A stretch of 35,719 nucleotides of DNA from JAJRXG01 sp047634015 (GTDB taxonomy: Bacteria > Bacteroidota > Bacteroidia > Chitinophagales > Saprospiraceae): assembly GCA_047634015.1 (NCBI GenBank), contig JBLIDB010000017.1:1-35719 (forward strand). The letters run 5' to 3'. Under the pieces are notes generated by a model. That model made no database searches and was not told the origin of the DNA. It saw only the letters and a list, made by a program, of their open reading frames with translations. A program made the translations under genes and the position numbers. Positions 8,228-17,222 of the stretch are shown here, piece after piece (position 1 is the first letter of the stretch; the number at the start of each line of letters is the position of its first letter).

Positions 8228-11200
8228 TTAAAAGTGTTTTATTTTACTTATTTTCTCATTTTCCATTTGAGCTTTTCTTGCCTTTGCCTTAAACCTTGAA
8301 GGAGTCAGATCATACCTTTTTCTGAAACAAGTAGAAAAATATTTGGGGTCAGTAAATCCGACCATATATGAAACCTCAGAGATGTTCAACTCAAAGTTCT
8401 TCAACAACTCTGACGCTCTACTCAATCGAATATTTCTAATGAATTCATTGATAGATTGATCGGTCAATGCCTTTAACTTCCTATAGAGACTTGAGTTGCT
8501 CATACCTAAGGCCTTATGTAGATCATTCATATCAAAACTTGATTCATCGAGGTGCTCATCGATGACTCTGATTACTTTTTCAAGAAAATCCTTGTCCATT
8601 GAAGTAGGGGAGTAATCCTTAGGGCTTAGTAATAAATTAGTCTGAGAGGCTAACCGTAAGTTTTTTCTGGACTCCAAGAGATTGGCAATTGTCGCCTTGA
8701 CTAATTGAAGATTAAATGGTTTCGGGATATACACATCAGCTCCTGCTTCGACACCCGTTATACGATGTTCCACCGCACTAAGGGCTGTAAGTAGTATAAA
8801 CGGAATATGACAATAGTCCATATTCGTCTTGACGAGTTTGCAATATTCGATTCCATCCATCTCCGGCATCAAGACATCACTAATAATTGCATCAGGTATT
8901 TTTTCCTTGACAATGTGCCATGCCTCTTTGCCATTGCTCGCTTCAAGGATATTGTAAGAGTTGCAAAGATTTTCGTTCAAATAGGCTCTAATGTCACTAT
9001 CGTCATCTGCAATGAGAATAGTTTGACTAGGCTTGTTTTTTATTTTATCATCCGTTTTTTGGATTGCATCCAATGAGATGACTTCAGATACCAATTCTTC
9101 TTTCCCATCATCAGAATAGACGACGATTTCATCTGGGGCCAAATGGTTGTGCCCAAGTGGAATCATGACTTTAAATATACTTCCCTTACCCAATTCAGAA
9201 TCTGCTTTTATAATACCATGATGCATCTCCACCAGTTCTCTAGCAAAAGCTAACCCAATTCCGAATCCAACTTCCCTTGTTTTAGTGTCAGGATTGACTT
9301 GATAAAAACGCTCAAATATTAATGGAATTTTATCGGCGGGGATTCCTGATCCTGTATCACTTATTGAAATCACAGCGTAATCACTTATGTCCTCTATTGA
9401 TGAAGATTTTTTAGAGAGACTCACCGTGTCAACCGAAATCTCCACAGTGCCTCCTTTGGGTGTGAATTTTATAGCATTTGAAATAAGGTTAAAAAGTACT
9501 TTTTCTAACTTATCCCAATCAAACCAAGCTTCGAAAATCGGTTTTGAGCTGTTGAATTTTAGATCTATGTTATTCTTTGAGGCAAGAGATTTGAAAACAT
9601 AAACTATTTCTTGAGTAAAAACCACCAAATTTCCTTGCGCTGCTTTTAATTTAAGCATGCCCAATTCTACTTTTCTGAAATCTAGGAGTTGGTTAATTAG
9701 TCTAAGCAATTTCTGGACATTGCGTTCCATGAGCAGATATTGTCTATGAATTAAAGGTTCTGTGTTGTCCTTTGATATCAATGTCTCTAAAGGACTCAAG
9801 ATCAATGTAAGTGGAGATCTTAATTCGTGAGAAATATTAGTAAAAAAATTCATTTTTAACTCATGTAATTCTTCGTCCCTTTGATGATCCCGTTTTTCCA
9901 AGACTAATTCATTTCTAATCTTCATTCTGCTTAATTCATAAGCCCTAAGAAGATAAAATAGTCCAAATATTATAATCGTATATATGCTAAATGCCCACCA
10001 AGTCAACCAAGGTTTTGGTAGAATTTTCAAATCTATAGCCACGCCCTCTTCGTTCCAAACATTATCATTATTGGATGCTTTTACTTTAAAAGTATAGTCA
10101 CCTGGAGGGAGATTAGTATAGCTGGCAAATCGTCGTGTTCCAATCATATTCCAGTCTTCATCATAATGCTCCATCTTATAAGCATATTGATTTTTTTCAG
10201 GTGAGGTAAAATTCAAAGCGGCAAATTCAAACGTGAAGACAGACTGCTTGTAATTAAGTGTTATCCTTTCGGTATTGCCTATGTGTTTTGTTAGTGGAGA
10301 ATTTTTGGATCCTATCTCTACAGGCTTATTGAATAAATGAAAATCCCTAATAACGACAGAAGGAGGTTTTTGATTAGTGGCTATAGCCGTCGGATGAAAA
10401 AGGTTAAAACCATCAACACCACCAAAGCAGAGCTCGCCGGAAGTTGTCTTGCAAAATGCATTTCTTGAGAATTGATTGCCTTGTAATCCGTCACTTACAT
10501 CAAAATTTTGGAATGTTAATTCTATAGGATTAAAGCAAGAAATTCCGTTACCTGTACTTATCCAGAACCGACCTGAATCATCGGCAAGAATACCGCTTAT
10601 ATAATTACTGGGAAGTCCAGCTTGTTGATCATAAATGGTGACAGCTCCAGTGAGCCGATTAAAGGATTTTAGACCACTTCCCCCAGCACCGATCCAAAGT
10701 AGCCCCTGTTCATCTTCATGTATACAATTAATGGAACGATCTGGAATCAAGTCATCATAAAGAGTGAATTTGTAAGAGTTTGGATCAAAACTCAATAACC
10801 CGTCTTCCGCCGTTCCTGCCCAAATGATACCAGCCTTATCTTCTATTAGTGTAAGTATTGTCTCATACCTGTCTTGAATTTCGGATCCATAAGGGAAATA
10901 GGTGAACTCACCTGTTTCGGGTGCGAGACGATTCAATCCTCCTCCGGATATGCCGGCCCAGACGTTTCCTTGAGCGTCCTCCAAAATTGAATTTATAAAA
11001 CCCGGCATGATACTTTTTATATCATTTCGGTCATTTCGATAATGGGTCCATTTAAAGGTCGTCGGGTCATACATATCGAGTCCTTCCATAGTCCCGATCC
11101 AGATTTGTCCTTTTCTGCTATGTAAAAGAGATTTAATATTTAATGAGCCAAGATGTTTGTTCCCTTCAATCGGGGGAGCTACGATCGTTTTAAATGTCTC

Positions 11201-12412
11201 CTCTTTTGGAGAATAGAAATTTAACCCACCACCTCCTTCAGTACCTATCCAGAGATTGCCGTCTTTATCACAAACTACAGCTTGCACAAGGTTGGAGCTT
11301 AAACTGTTTTCACTTCCATCTTTTTTATAATGCTGAAATTTGTGAGAATCCTTTTGTAGATAACTTAAGCCAGCATGCCAAGTGCCTATCCAAATACCAC
11401 CACTCTTATCTTGATATAAAGTATTGAGGGCTGTTGCTTTTAGGCTGTTTTCAAGTGTTGTATTACTTTGTACATGAAAAAATATTTCAGTTTCGATATC
11501 AAAATAATCAAGGCCAGATCTACCTGTGGATATCCAGATGCGACCATCTTGATCTTCTAAAAGGCCATTGACAAAATTACTTCTTAGGCTTTGCGGATTG
11601 TTCTCCTCATGACGGAAGTGTTCCCAAGTTTGATCGGTGTATGAGAATCTTCTAAGTCCATCTCCACGGCTTGCAACCCAAAGATCGCCTCTTTGATCTT
11701 CTATCATTGTCATATAGAACGATACTTGTTCATCTACATATCCTTGATTGTCATTTAGAGGATTAGAAAATTCCTTTTTCATGCGATCAAATAATCGCAC
11801 ACCTTTTTCTGTAGCTATCCAAAGGTTATGATGATTGTCTTCGTAGATGGTCCCTGTCTTACCCAATAGGTTGCCTTCATGGTCCTTGGCCAGGAATCTT
11901 TTAAACACCCCTGTAACAGGATTGAATTCATGGAGCATCCCGGACGTAGAGACCCAAAGAATTCCTTTATGATCTTCAAGAATTGCATTAACAGCTCCTT
12001 TGGCGATACTATTAGCATCGTTTGGGTCATGTTGATAATGAATAAATGTGCTGAGATTGCGATTAAAGTAATTCAGTGATCCTTTAGTGCCAACCCAAAG
12101 TCTGTCTTGACTGTCTTCCGTGATGAAAGTGATCTCGTTATAGTCTATAGAATTACTATCCTCGGGCTTGTTCTGGAAGACATTAAATTGATATCCATCA
12201 TATTGATTCAATCCATATTCGGTACCAAACCACATATAACCTTTATGGTCCTGATAAATGGATTGAACAGTACCGTGAGATAGTCCATCTTCAACAGTAA
12301 GGTTTTCAAAATGTAGATCATCGAGTTGTGAGATGGACGTACCGGTGAATACCAGAACCAGTAATATAGTTAAGCTCCAATGCAGCGTTTTGTATGTGAT
12401 TGGTTGGTTCAT
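8228..12412 (-). CDS. Hybrid two-component system sensor/regulator (PUL-type HTCS)
   Basis: A single 1394-residue chain combining sensor kinase and transcription factor. Order: signal peptide (1 to about 29); repeated propeller blades with motifs such as GLWIGTxxGLN and DxxGxIWIGT (about 35-690); a Y_Y_Y domain (about 720-795); one membrane helix (about 800-822); HisKA with NISHELRSPLTL, phosphoacceptor His862; HATPase with N-box NLISNAIKFTP (about 977) and glycine boxes DTGSGIP and GFGIGLAF; a receiver domain with SDVLMPEMDG, Asp1179; and a C-terminal AraC-type HTH (about 1275-1390). In the HTCS family the periplasmic propeller binds an oligosaccharide released from the target glycan and activates PUL transcription. 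It lies between the susCD side and three sulfatases, and its stop is 10 bp from the next gene, suggesting autoregulation. All catalytic boxes look intact. Confidence 0.97.
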   Translation of the reverse strand: MNQPITYKTLHWSLTILLVLVFTGTSISQLDDLHFENLTVEDGLSHGTVQSIYQDHKGYMWFGTEYGLNQYDGYQFNVFQNKPEDSNSIDYNEITFITEDSQDRLWVGTKGSLNYFNRNLSTFIHYQHDPNDANSIAKGAVNAILEDHKGILWVSTSGMLHEFNPVTGVFKRFLAKDHEGNLLGKTGTIYEDNHHNLWIATEKGVRLFDRMKKEFSNPLNDNQGYVDEQVSFYMTMIEDQRGDLWVASRGDGLRRFSYTDQTWEHFRHEENNPQSLRSNFVNGLLEDQDGRIWISTGRSGLDYFDIETEIFFHVQSNTTLENSLKATALNTLYQDKSGGIWIGTWHAGLSYLQKDSHKFQHYKKDGSENSLSSNLVQAVVCDKDGNLWIGTEGGGGLNFYSPKEETFKTIVAPPIEGNKHLGSLNIKSLLHSRKGQIWIGTMEGLDMYDPTTFKWTHYRNDRNDIKSIMPGFINSILEDAQGNVWAGISGGGLNRLAPETGEFTYFPYGSEIQDRYETILTLIEDKAGIIWAGTAEDGLLSFDPNSYKFTLYDDLIPDRSINCIHEDEQGLLWIGAGGSGLKSFNRLTGAVTIYDQQAGLPSNYISGILADDSGRFWISTGNGISCFNPIELTFQNFDVSDGLQGNQFSRNAFCKTTSGELCFGGVDGFNLFHPTAIATNQKPPSVVIRDFHLFNKPVEIGSKNSPLTKHIGNTERITLNYKQSVFTFEFAALNFTSPEKNQYAYKMEHYDEDWNMIGTRRFASYTNLPPGDYTFKVKASNNDNVWNEEGVAIDLKILPKPWLTWWAFSIYTIIIFGLFYLLRAYELSRMKIRNELVLEKRDHQRDEELHELKMNFFTNISHELRSPLTLILSPLETLISKDNTEPLIHRQYLLMERNVQKLLRLINQLLDFRKVELGMLKLKAAQGNLVVFTQEIVYVFKSLASKNNIDLKFNSSKPIFEAWFDWDKLEKVLFNLISNAIKFTPKGGTVEISVDTVSLSKKSSSIEDISDYAVISISDTGSGIPADKIPLIFERFYQVNPDTKTREVGFGIGLAFARELVEMHHGIIKADSELGKGSIFKVMIPLGHNHLAPDEIVVYSDDGKEELVSEVISLDAIQKTDDKIKNKPSQTILIADDDSDIRAYLNENLCNSYNILEASNGKEAWHIVKEKIPDAIISDVLMPEMDGIEYCKLVKTNMDYCHIPFILLTALSAVEHRITGVEAGADVYIPKPFNLQLVKATIANLLESRKNLRLASQTNLLLSPKDYSPTSMDKDFLEKVIRVIDEHLDESSFDMNDLHKALGMSNSSLYRKLKALTDQSINEFIRNIRLSRASELLKNFELNISEVSYMVGFTDPKYFSTCFRKRYDLTPSRFKAKARKAQMENEKISKIKHF

Positions 12413-12526
12413 TAATATGGAAAAGATACTAAAGAAATTTAAGGTGAGGTAAAATTCAAGCCTACGAGTCCACCTAATTCATTCACGGACATCTCATCAA
12501 CGGTCTAACTCATGATTCATCTTGCG
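12413..12526. other. 114-bp gap upstream of the hybrid sensor gene
   Basis: This gap separates the stop of the upstream sulfatase from the sensor ATG and is the largest break inside the downstream half of the - strand cluster. It could hold a promoter for the sensor-sulfatase operon, but I could not recognise a convincing Bacteroidota -7/-33 pair or a terminator. Confidence 0.3.
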
Positions 12527-13954
12527 TTACTTCTCAATTCTAATATCCAACTGGTCAGGAGTGGAGCCCACAACATCTAGCTGATGCTCATCTATTATAT
12601 TTAATAGTCTTTTTACTACATCTTGTTCTACACCAGCTACGTCATGCCGCTCAGATATATCAGCTTCAAGATGATATAACTCTGGATCTTCTAATTCTTT
12701 TATAAGATTATAAGTGATAGGGACACGCTGTTGGACGTGTAACTTCCATGGCCCCGATCGCACCGCATGTAATTCACCAAAAGCCCAATAGTGAAAAGTG
12801 TTGCGTGGACTATTACCTGTTCCCTTTAATACAGCTGATAGGTCATGGCCATCCATCTTTCGATCTTGTGGAACCTCAGCTCCTGCCAAAGACGCAAATG
12901 TATTGATCACATCTAGGGTTGATCCCATTTCTGTGACTATACCAGGTTTGACATTGCCTGGTCCCCAGAATATTGTTGGCACACGCTGTCCACCTTCAAA
13001 GGTGGTGCCTTTTCCAGCACGCAATGGCCCTGCGGAACCACCATGAGTATCAAAAGCCAACCATGGTCCATTATCAGATGTGAATAGTACAATTGTATTT
13101 TCATCCAAATTCAGCTCTTCCAAAGTTTTTAAAATCTTTCCGACTCCATGATCAATCTCTTGAAGGACATCTCCATAAATGCCTCGTTTGCTACTACCTA
13201 AAAAATCTTGTGATACAAAAAGAGGAATATGTGGAAGAGAATGAGCGAGATATAAGAAAAAGGGCTTGTTCTGATTTTCTTTAATATAGTCAACAGCTCT
13301 ATCAGTATATCTTCGGGTAATTGTCGTTTGATCAGCAGGCCTCTCGATTACAGTTTCGTTTTCCATTAATGGCACGTTATAATTCTTGATCTCTGAGATG
13401 AAATTTGGTTCAGCCTTGTTTTTATGATAATAAGGCCACATCCCGTTCACTGCATCCATATCATTGGAATAGGGGATTCCAAAATAAGAGTCGAAGCCTT
13501 GTGCTGTGGGTAAATATTGTGGAAGGTGACCCAAATGCCATTTTCCAATTGTTGCGGTGGCATAATTCTTTTGCTTCAGCACTTCTGCAATGGTGATTTC
13601 TTCGGATTGCAGTCCGCTTCCAGAGTCGGGGAAGAGTACCGCCCTTTGCTTTGAAGTCATCCCTGTCCTAATCGGATACCTGCCTGTCATTAGGGCTGCC
13701 CTGCTAGGTGTACAGACAGGGTCTGCTACATAGAACTGTGTCCACTTCTGACCTTCCATGGCCATCCGATCAAGGTTTGGTGTCATTATGGTAGGATTTC
13801 CAAAACTACTGAGGTCCCCATATCCTAGGTCATCGCAAAAAATGACTATAAAATTGGGGCTTTGCTTTTCTCCATCAGTTATTGGTGTAATAGGAGATTT
13901 ACACATGACCAGCAAGGGAAAAAAAAGGAATATGAGTCTTTTTATCAGTTTCAT
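12527..13954 (-). CDS. Arylsulfatase A-like sulfatase, lipoprotein
   Basis: A 475-residue sulfatase with lipobox LVMC (Cys18). Active-site elements: CDDLGYGDLSSFG; formylglycine site CTPSRAALMTGRYPIR from Cys81; GKWHLGH with K138 and H140; PHIPLF; TSDNGPW. The block FDSYFGIPYSNDM recalls the GIPYSHD segment of arylsulfatase A. Three other genes in the window share it (13988, 28303, and the 26873 gene with small changes), so this is a local paralogue group. Its C-terminus, TPDQLDIRIEK, closely matches the reconstructed tail of the sulfatase pseudogene at 20753-23340. It starts 33 bp after the previous sulfatase gene and is probably in the same transcript. Intact. Confidence 0.94.
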   Translation of the reverse strand: MKLIKRLIFLFFPLLVMCKSPITPITDGEKQSPNFIVIFCDDLGYGDLSSFGNPTIMTPNLDRMAMEGQKWTQFYVADPVCTPSRAALMTGRYPIRTGMTSKQRAVLFPDSGSGLQSEEITIAEVLKQKNYATATIGKWHLGHLPQYLPTAQGFDSYFGIPYSNDMDAVNGMWPYYHKNKAEPNFISEIKNYNVPLMENETVIERPADQTTITRRYTDRAVDYIKENQNKPFFLYLAHSLPHIPLFVSQDFLGSSKRGIYGDVLQEIDHGVGKILKTLEELNLDENTIVLFTSDNGPWLAFDTHGGSAGPLRAGKGTTFEGGQRVPTIFWGPGNVKPGIVTEMGSTLDVINTFASLAGAEVPQDRKMDGHDLSAVLKGTGNSPRNTFHYWAFGELHAVRSGPWKLHVQQRVPITYNLIKELEDPELYHLEADISERHDVAGVEQDVVKRLLNIIDEHQLDVVGSTPDQLDIRIEK

Positions 13955-13987
13955 TTTCGATTTGAATATTCTGTCTAGTATGGAGCT

Positions 13988-15430
13988 TTATTCTTTCTTA
14001 AAATATTTAGCAAAAATTTCTTGTAACGCCTTGGCTTTATCAGGTTCTATCTTAAGCAATTGGTTTTCGACAGGTTCTATGGTTCTCTTATGCCTTTCCG
14101 CCTCTAGAGTTAGCATTTCTAAAATGTCTGGATGATCAGCAGATATATCATATTGTTCTGAAGGGTCAATGTCTATATTATATAATAGAGGCTTTTCATG
14201 CTGTATCACTTCACTGCTGCGATCATATGGCTTTTCTCTAGTTATAAAATGAGCCTTGTAACTTCCCTTTCTAATCGCTCTAACTTGTGATCCTCTATAG
14301 TAAATAATTTCGTCACGCACACTTTTTGCTGGATCTTTCAAGACAATACTCATATCCATACCGTCATAGATCCTATCTTCTGGCAAATCAGCTCCCGCCA
14401 TCGATAAGAGTGTAGGAAACAGATCTAATGTAGAGGCTAAGGAAGATGATACAGTTCCTTCTGGAATATACCCAGGATATCGCGCAATGGCAGGGACTCT
14501 AAGACCTCCTTCATATGTTGAACCTTTCCCATTACGGAGTAATCCTGATGAACCTCCTTCTTGCAGTTTACTTAGCCACGGACCATTGTCACTAATAAAT
14601 ACGACCATCGTATTTTCATCTATACCATTGGTCTTTAGGGCATCCATGATCTGACCTACCGCCCAATCAATCTCTTCGACCGTATCTCCATAAAGGCCAC
14701 GCTTACTTCTGCCTCTAAATTGTTCGGAAGCAAACAAAGGAATGTGAGGAAAAGCAAAGGGAACATAGAGGAAAAATGGATTTTCCTTTTGTTCTCCAAT
14801 AAAGCGAACGGCTCTTTCCGCATAACGTTTAGTAAGCTGGGTCTGGTCTGGTTCTTCCTCAATGATGTCTTCACCTTCCATGAGTGGCATAGCTGGGAAT
14901 AATTTTTTTAATGGCTCAAAAGCCACAGTTGGTGGACTCATATCATTAGAATAAGGAATTCCAAAGTAGGTATCGAAACCTTGCTTTGTAGGCAAGTAAT
15001 CTGGACGATGTCCTAGATGCCACTTTCCAAAAATAGCAGTAGCATAATCTTTCTGTTTAAGTCCTTCTGCAATGGTAATTTCTGACCGCGGCAGTCCACC
15101 TAAAGAATATGGGAAAAAGACACTCATCGTATTATCCGCCACTCCGCTTCTGATAGCATACCTACCCGTTAATAATCCTGCTCTACTTGGAGTACAAACT
15201 GGTGCGGAGACATAGAATTGAGTGAACTTCATCCCTTCATTTGCCATTTTGTCAAGGTGAGGTGTATGAATCGTGGGATGGCCGTATGGTCCCAGATCTC
15301 CATAGCCCAAGTCATCAGCAAATATTATGACAAAATTAGTAGCTCTTTCTTCTACACTATTTGAATTATCGAAAGAAGAGCATCCTACTATGAGCAAAAG
15401 AACAATTACCTGAAACCCATATTTGATCAT
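13988..15430 (-). CDS. Arylsulfatase A-like sulfatase, lipoprotein
   Basis: A 480-residue sulfatase with lipobox IVGC (Cys17). It has ADDLGYGDLGPYG, formylglycine site CTPSRAGLLTGRYAIR starting at Cys79, GKWHLGH (K136, H138), PHIPLF and SDNGPW, plus FDTYFGIPYSNDM. It is the closest in layout to the 12527 gene but differs in the insert after the SNDM block and in the C-terminus (ending AKYFKKE), which in sulfatases usually shapes substrate choice. A strong terminator lies between susD and this gene, so it may have its own promoter in the 15431-15583 stretch or rely on read-through. No lesions seen. Confidence 0.94.
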   Translation of the reverse strand: MIKYGFQVIVLLLIVGCSSFDNSNSVEERATNFVIIFADDLGYGDLGPYGHPTIHTPHLDKMANEGMKFTQFYVSAPVCTPSRAGLLTGRYAIRSGVADNTMSVFFPYSLGGLPRSEITIAEGLKQKDYATAIFGKWHLGHRPDYLPTKQGFDTYFGIPYSNDMSPPTVAFEPLKKLFPAMPLMEGEDIIEEEPDQTQLTKRYAERAVRFIGEQKENPFFLYVPFAFPHIPLFASEQFRGRSKRGLYGDTVEEIDWAVGQIMDALKTNGIDENTMVVFISDNGPWLSKLQEGGSSGLLRNGKGSTYEGGLRVPAIARYPGYIPEGTVSSSLASTLDLFPTLLSMAGADLPEDRIYDGMDMSIVLKDPAKSVRDEIIYYRGSQVRAIRKGSYKAHFITREKPYDRSSEVIQHEKPLLYNIDIDPSEQYDISADHPDILEMLTLEAERHKRTIEPVENQLLKIEPDKAKALQEIFAKYFKKE

Positions 15431-15603
15431 AGCTAATTTTGTATTGAAGAGTTAGGAACATTTTTATTCATGGGAATATCAAAATATACAATGAAGTGAT
15501 ATAATAATTGGGCTGATTGCCGAGAATAAACAAAAGACAATCCTTCCAAAGAATTAGGTAATCCCTCGGAAGTCTTGGCTATCGTATGAAAAAACTATTA
15601 TCA

Positions 15604-15660
15604 TTAATAACCTGGATTCTCAGTCCGATCAGGATTCACATCTATCTCAACTTGAGGAAG
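15604..15660 (-). pseudogene. Relic of a second SusD C-terminus
   Basis: On the - strand this stretch reads LPQVEIDVNPDRTENPGY then TAA (15606-15604). The functional susD ends IPQRELDANENMTQNPGY then stop, so the match covers about the last 18 residues. Upstream of LPQ the frame meets TGA and similarity fades. It is best explained as what remains of a second susD-like gene, or of a partial duplication, immediately downstream of the present one. Confidence 0.7.
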
Positions 15661-15671
15661 TCAAAATCGGT

Positions 15672-15705
15672 AAAAAAAGAGAATCACACCAACAATGTGA
15701 TTCTC
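15672..15705 (-). terminator. Rho-independent terminator after susD
   Basis: A perfect 10-bp stem (GAGAATCACA at 15679-15688 with TGTGATTCTC at 15696-15705) has a 7-base loop and is followed on the - strand by seven T residues (15678-15672). It lies about 45 bp past the susD stop and should end or reduce susCD transcription before the sulfatase genes. Confidence 0.85.
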
Positions 15706-15749
15706 CTACTTATGTATGAAAAAACTATCTATAAAATTTAGCTTTTCTT

Positions 15750-17183
15750 TTAATATCCAGGATTTTGAGTCATGTTTTCATTTGCATCCAATTCTCTTTG
15801 AGGAATCGGAAACTTCTTGTGAAAATCCTGAGCATTTTTGCCTCGGGCTTGTGCCCTTGAGATAAATACTCCATGTCGTATTTGATCTTGACGACTTTTG
15901 CCTTCATATGCTAATTCCCATGACCTCTCTGCAAGTAAGGCATCCCTTAGAGAATTCTTGTCATAATCCGCCAAATTCAAGAATAAAGCACCAGCCCTCG
16001 CCTTGACCTGATTGATTAAATCAATTACCGCCTGAGACGGACCATTCAATTCATTCATAGCTTCCGCTTTGGACAACAAAACATCTGCATATCTCACTTC
16101 CGGAACGTCACTATCTGTAGCAGTACCTAAGGCGTCCGGATCATATTGATATTTCAATGGCAGAGTTTGGTCATTACCATATCCATTGACAACTTCACCA
16201 GTTGCTGTACTCACGTAAGACCGCACTAACATATCCAGTCTAGAATCATCTCCTTCGTAAGTGTCGACAAAAGAATCATATAAATAAACCCTGGCAGCCC
16301 AGACTCCTTGATTAGATGTCCTAGGATAATCTGTGGGGAAAGTAAGCGCATTTACACGGTTGGATCCACCACCGGAGTTTCTAGAACTCGGATGGACATA
16401 TACCATCTCTTCATTGGCTTCATTGGCAATAGAAAATAAGTCCAAGTAAGTCGGAAACAATCCATACAGACCTGAATTGATCACATTATCAGCCATTGCT
16501 AAGGCTTCACTCCATCTCTTTTCATTTAAGAAAAACTTACATAACAAACCTGCACATGCTCCACTAGTAGGTCTGCCATATTGGGATTGAGTGGCAGGTA
16601 ATCCATTCATGGCTTCTGTCATATCTGTAATTATCTGTGCCACCCATTCTTCATCACTTGCCTTAGTTTTTTTGAGTTCTTCATTGACCGATGAAATAAA
16701 GAGAGGGCCAGCGCCAAACCAGTCCCAAATCTGCATCATGGCTTTTGCCCGTATGAACTTTGCTTCTGCGGTAATGTCTTTCACAAATTCTGCATCAAAT
16801 TCAGTGTCTGTCAGGTTATCAAGTAAAAGGTTAGCATCTCTGATGGCACGATACTGTCGATCCCATTCTCCTCCCAAATCACCGTGGTTTGAATCCCACG
16901 TAAAATTGGTCAAAGGAGTTAATCTAGTTTCTATACTTCCTCCTCGACCCCAGGTCTCACCTGAAGGCATACCTGCTACATTGAGTAAAATGTATGCCGG
17001 GATAGCTGTTATCTGCACATTCGAGTATGCATTATACAAAAGTGAATTTATCCCTTCTTTGGTCTTAAGAAAATTATCTGGAGACAACTCAGAAAAAACT
17101 GTTTCCTCAAGGGGAGACTCACAACTATTGAACATAAATCCGATTATGAACAATAAGGAAAGAGAATAAATAATTTTTTTCAT
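15750..17183 (-). CDS. susD: SusD/RagB-like surface glycan-binding lipoprotein
   Basis: A 477-residue protein with a lipoprotein signal ending at Cys21 (FNSC). It is followed by the SusD-type N-terminal region (PLEETVFSELSPDNFLKTKEG) and helices with DNLLDNL-type and RAKAMMQIWDWFG segments typical of the TPR-like fold. The C-terminal part has the conserved RSWELAYEGKSRQDQIRHG block and ends in the usual NPGY. SusD proteins sit on the outer membrane as a lid on the SusC transporter and bind the incoming oligosaccharide. The gene starts 39 bp after susC, the standard arrangement. Specificity is unknown; sulfated oligosaccharides are suggested by the neighbouring sulfatases. Confidence 0.97.
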   Translation of the reverse strand: MKKIIYSLSLLFIIGFMFNSCESPLEETVFSELSPDNFLKTKEGINSLLYNAYSNVQITAIPAYILLNVAGMPSGETWGRGGSIETRLTPLTNFTWDSNHGDLGGEWDRQYRAIRDANLLLDNLTDTEFDAEFVKDITAEAKFIRAKAMMQIWDWFGAGPLFISSVNEELKKTKASDEEWVAQIITDMTEAMNGLPATQSQYGRPTSGACAGLLCKFFLNEKRWSEALAMADNVINSGLYGLFPTYLDLFSIANEANEEMVYVHPSSRNSGGGSNRVNALTFPTDYPRTSNQGVWAARVYLYDSFVDTYEGDDSRLDMLVRSYVSTATGEVVNGYGNDQTLPLKYQYDPDALGTATDSDVPEVRYADVLLSKAEAMNELNGPSQAVIDLINQVKARAGALFLNLADYDKNSLRDALLAERSWELAYEGKSRQDQIRHGVFISRAQARGKNAQDFHKKFPIPQRELDANENMTQNPGY

Positions 17184-17222
17184 TTCAAATATTTTTAAAA
17201 TATTACGTCTAATTCTATTTAA

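Larger units (their letters stand above)
15584..15728. repeat. 15-bp direct repeat downstream of the real and relic susD ends
   Basis: GTATGAAAAAACTAT occurs at 15584-15598 and again at 15714-15728. One copy lies just after the stop of susD and the other just after the stop of the SusD-like relic. This points to a duplicated or recombined susD 3' end. Confidence 0.7.
15431..15749. other. Intergenic region between susD and the next sulfatase
   Basis: These 319 bases hold a terminator hairpin, a leftover SusD C-terminus and a 15-bp direct repeat, listed separately. The part at 15431-15583 holds no recognisable gene and probably carries the promoter of the sulfatase gene starting at 15430, though no clear -7/-33 pair was recognised. 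Confidence 0.5.

Noticed and set aside
16591..17169. 192-codon + strand ORF
   Set aside because: It lies wholly antisense to susD, has no recognisable domain, and its composition follows from the susD codons.
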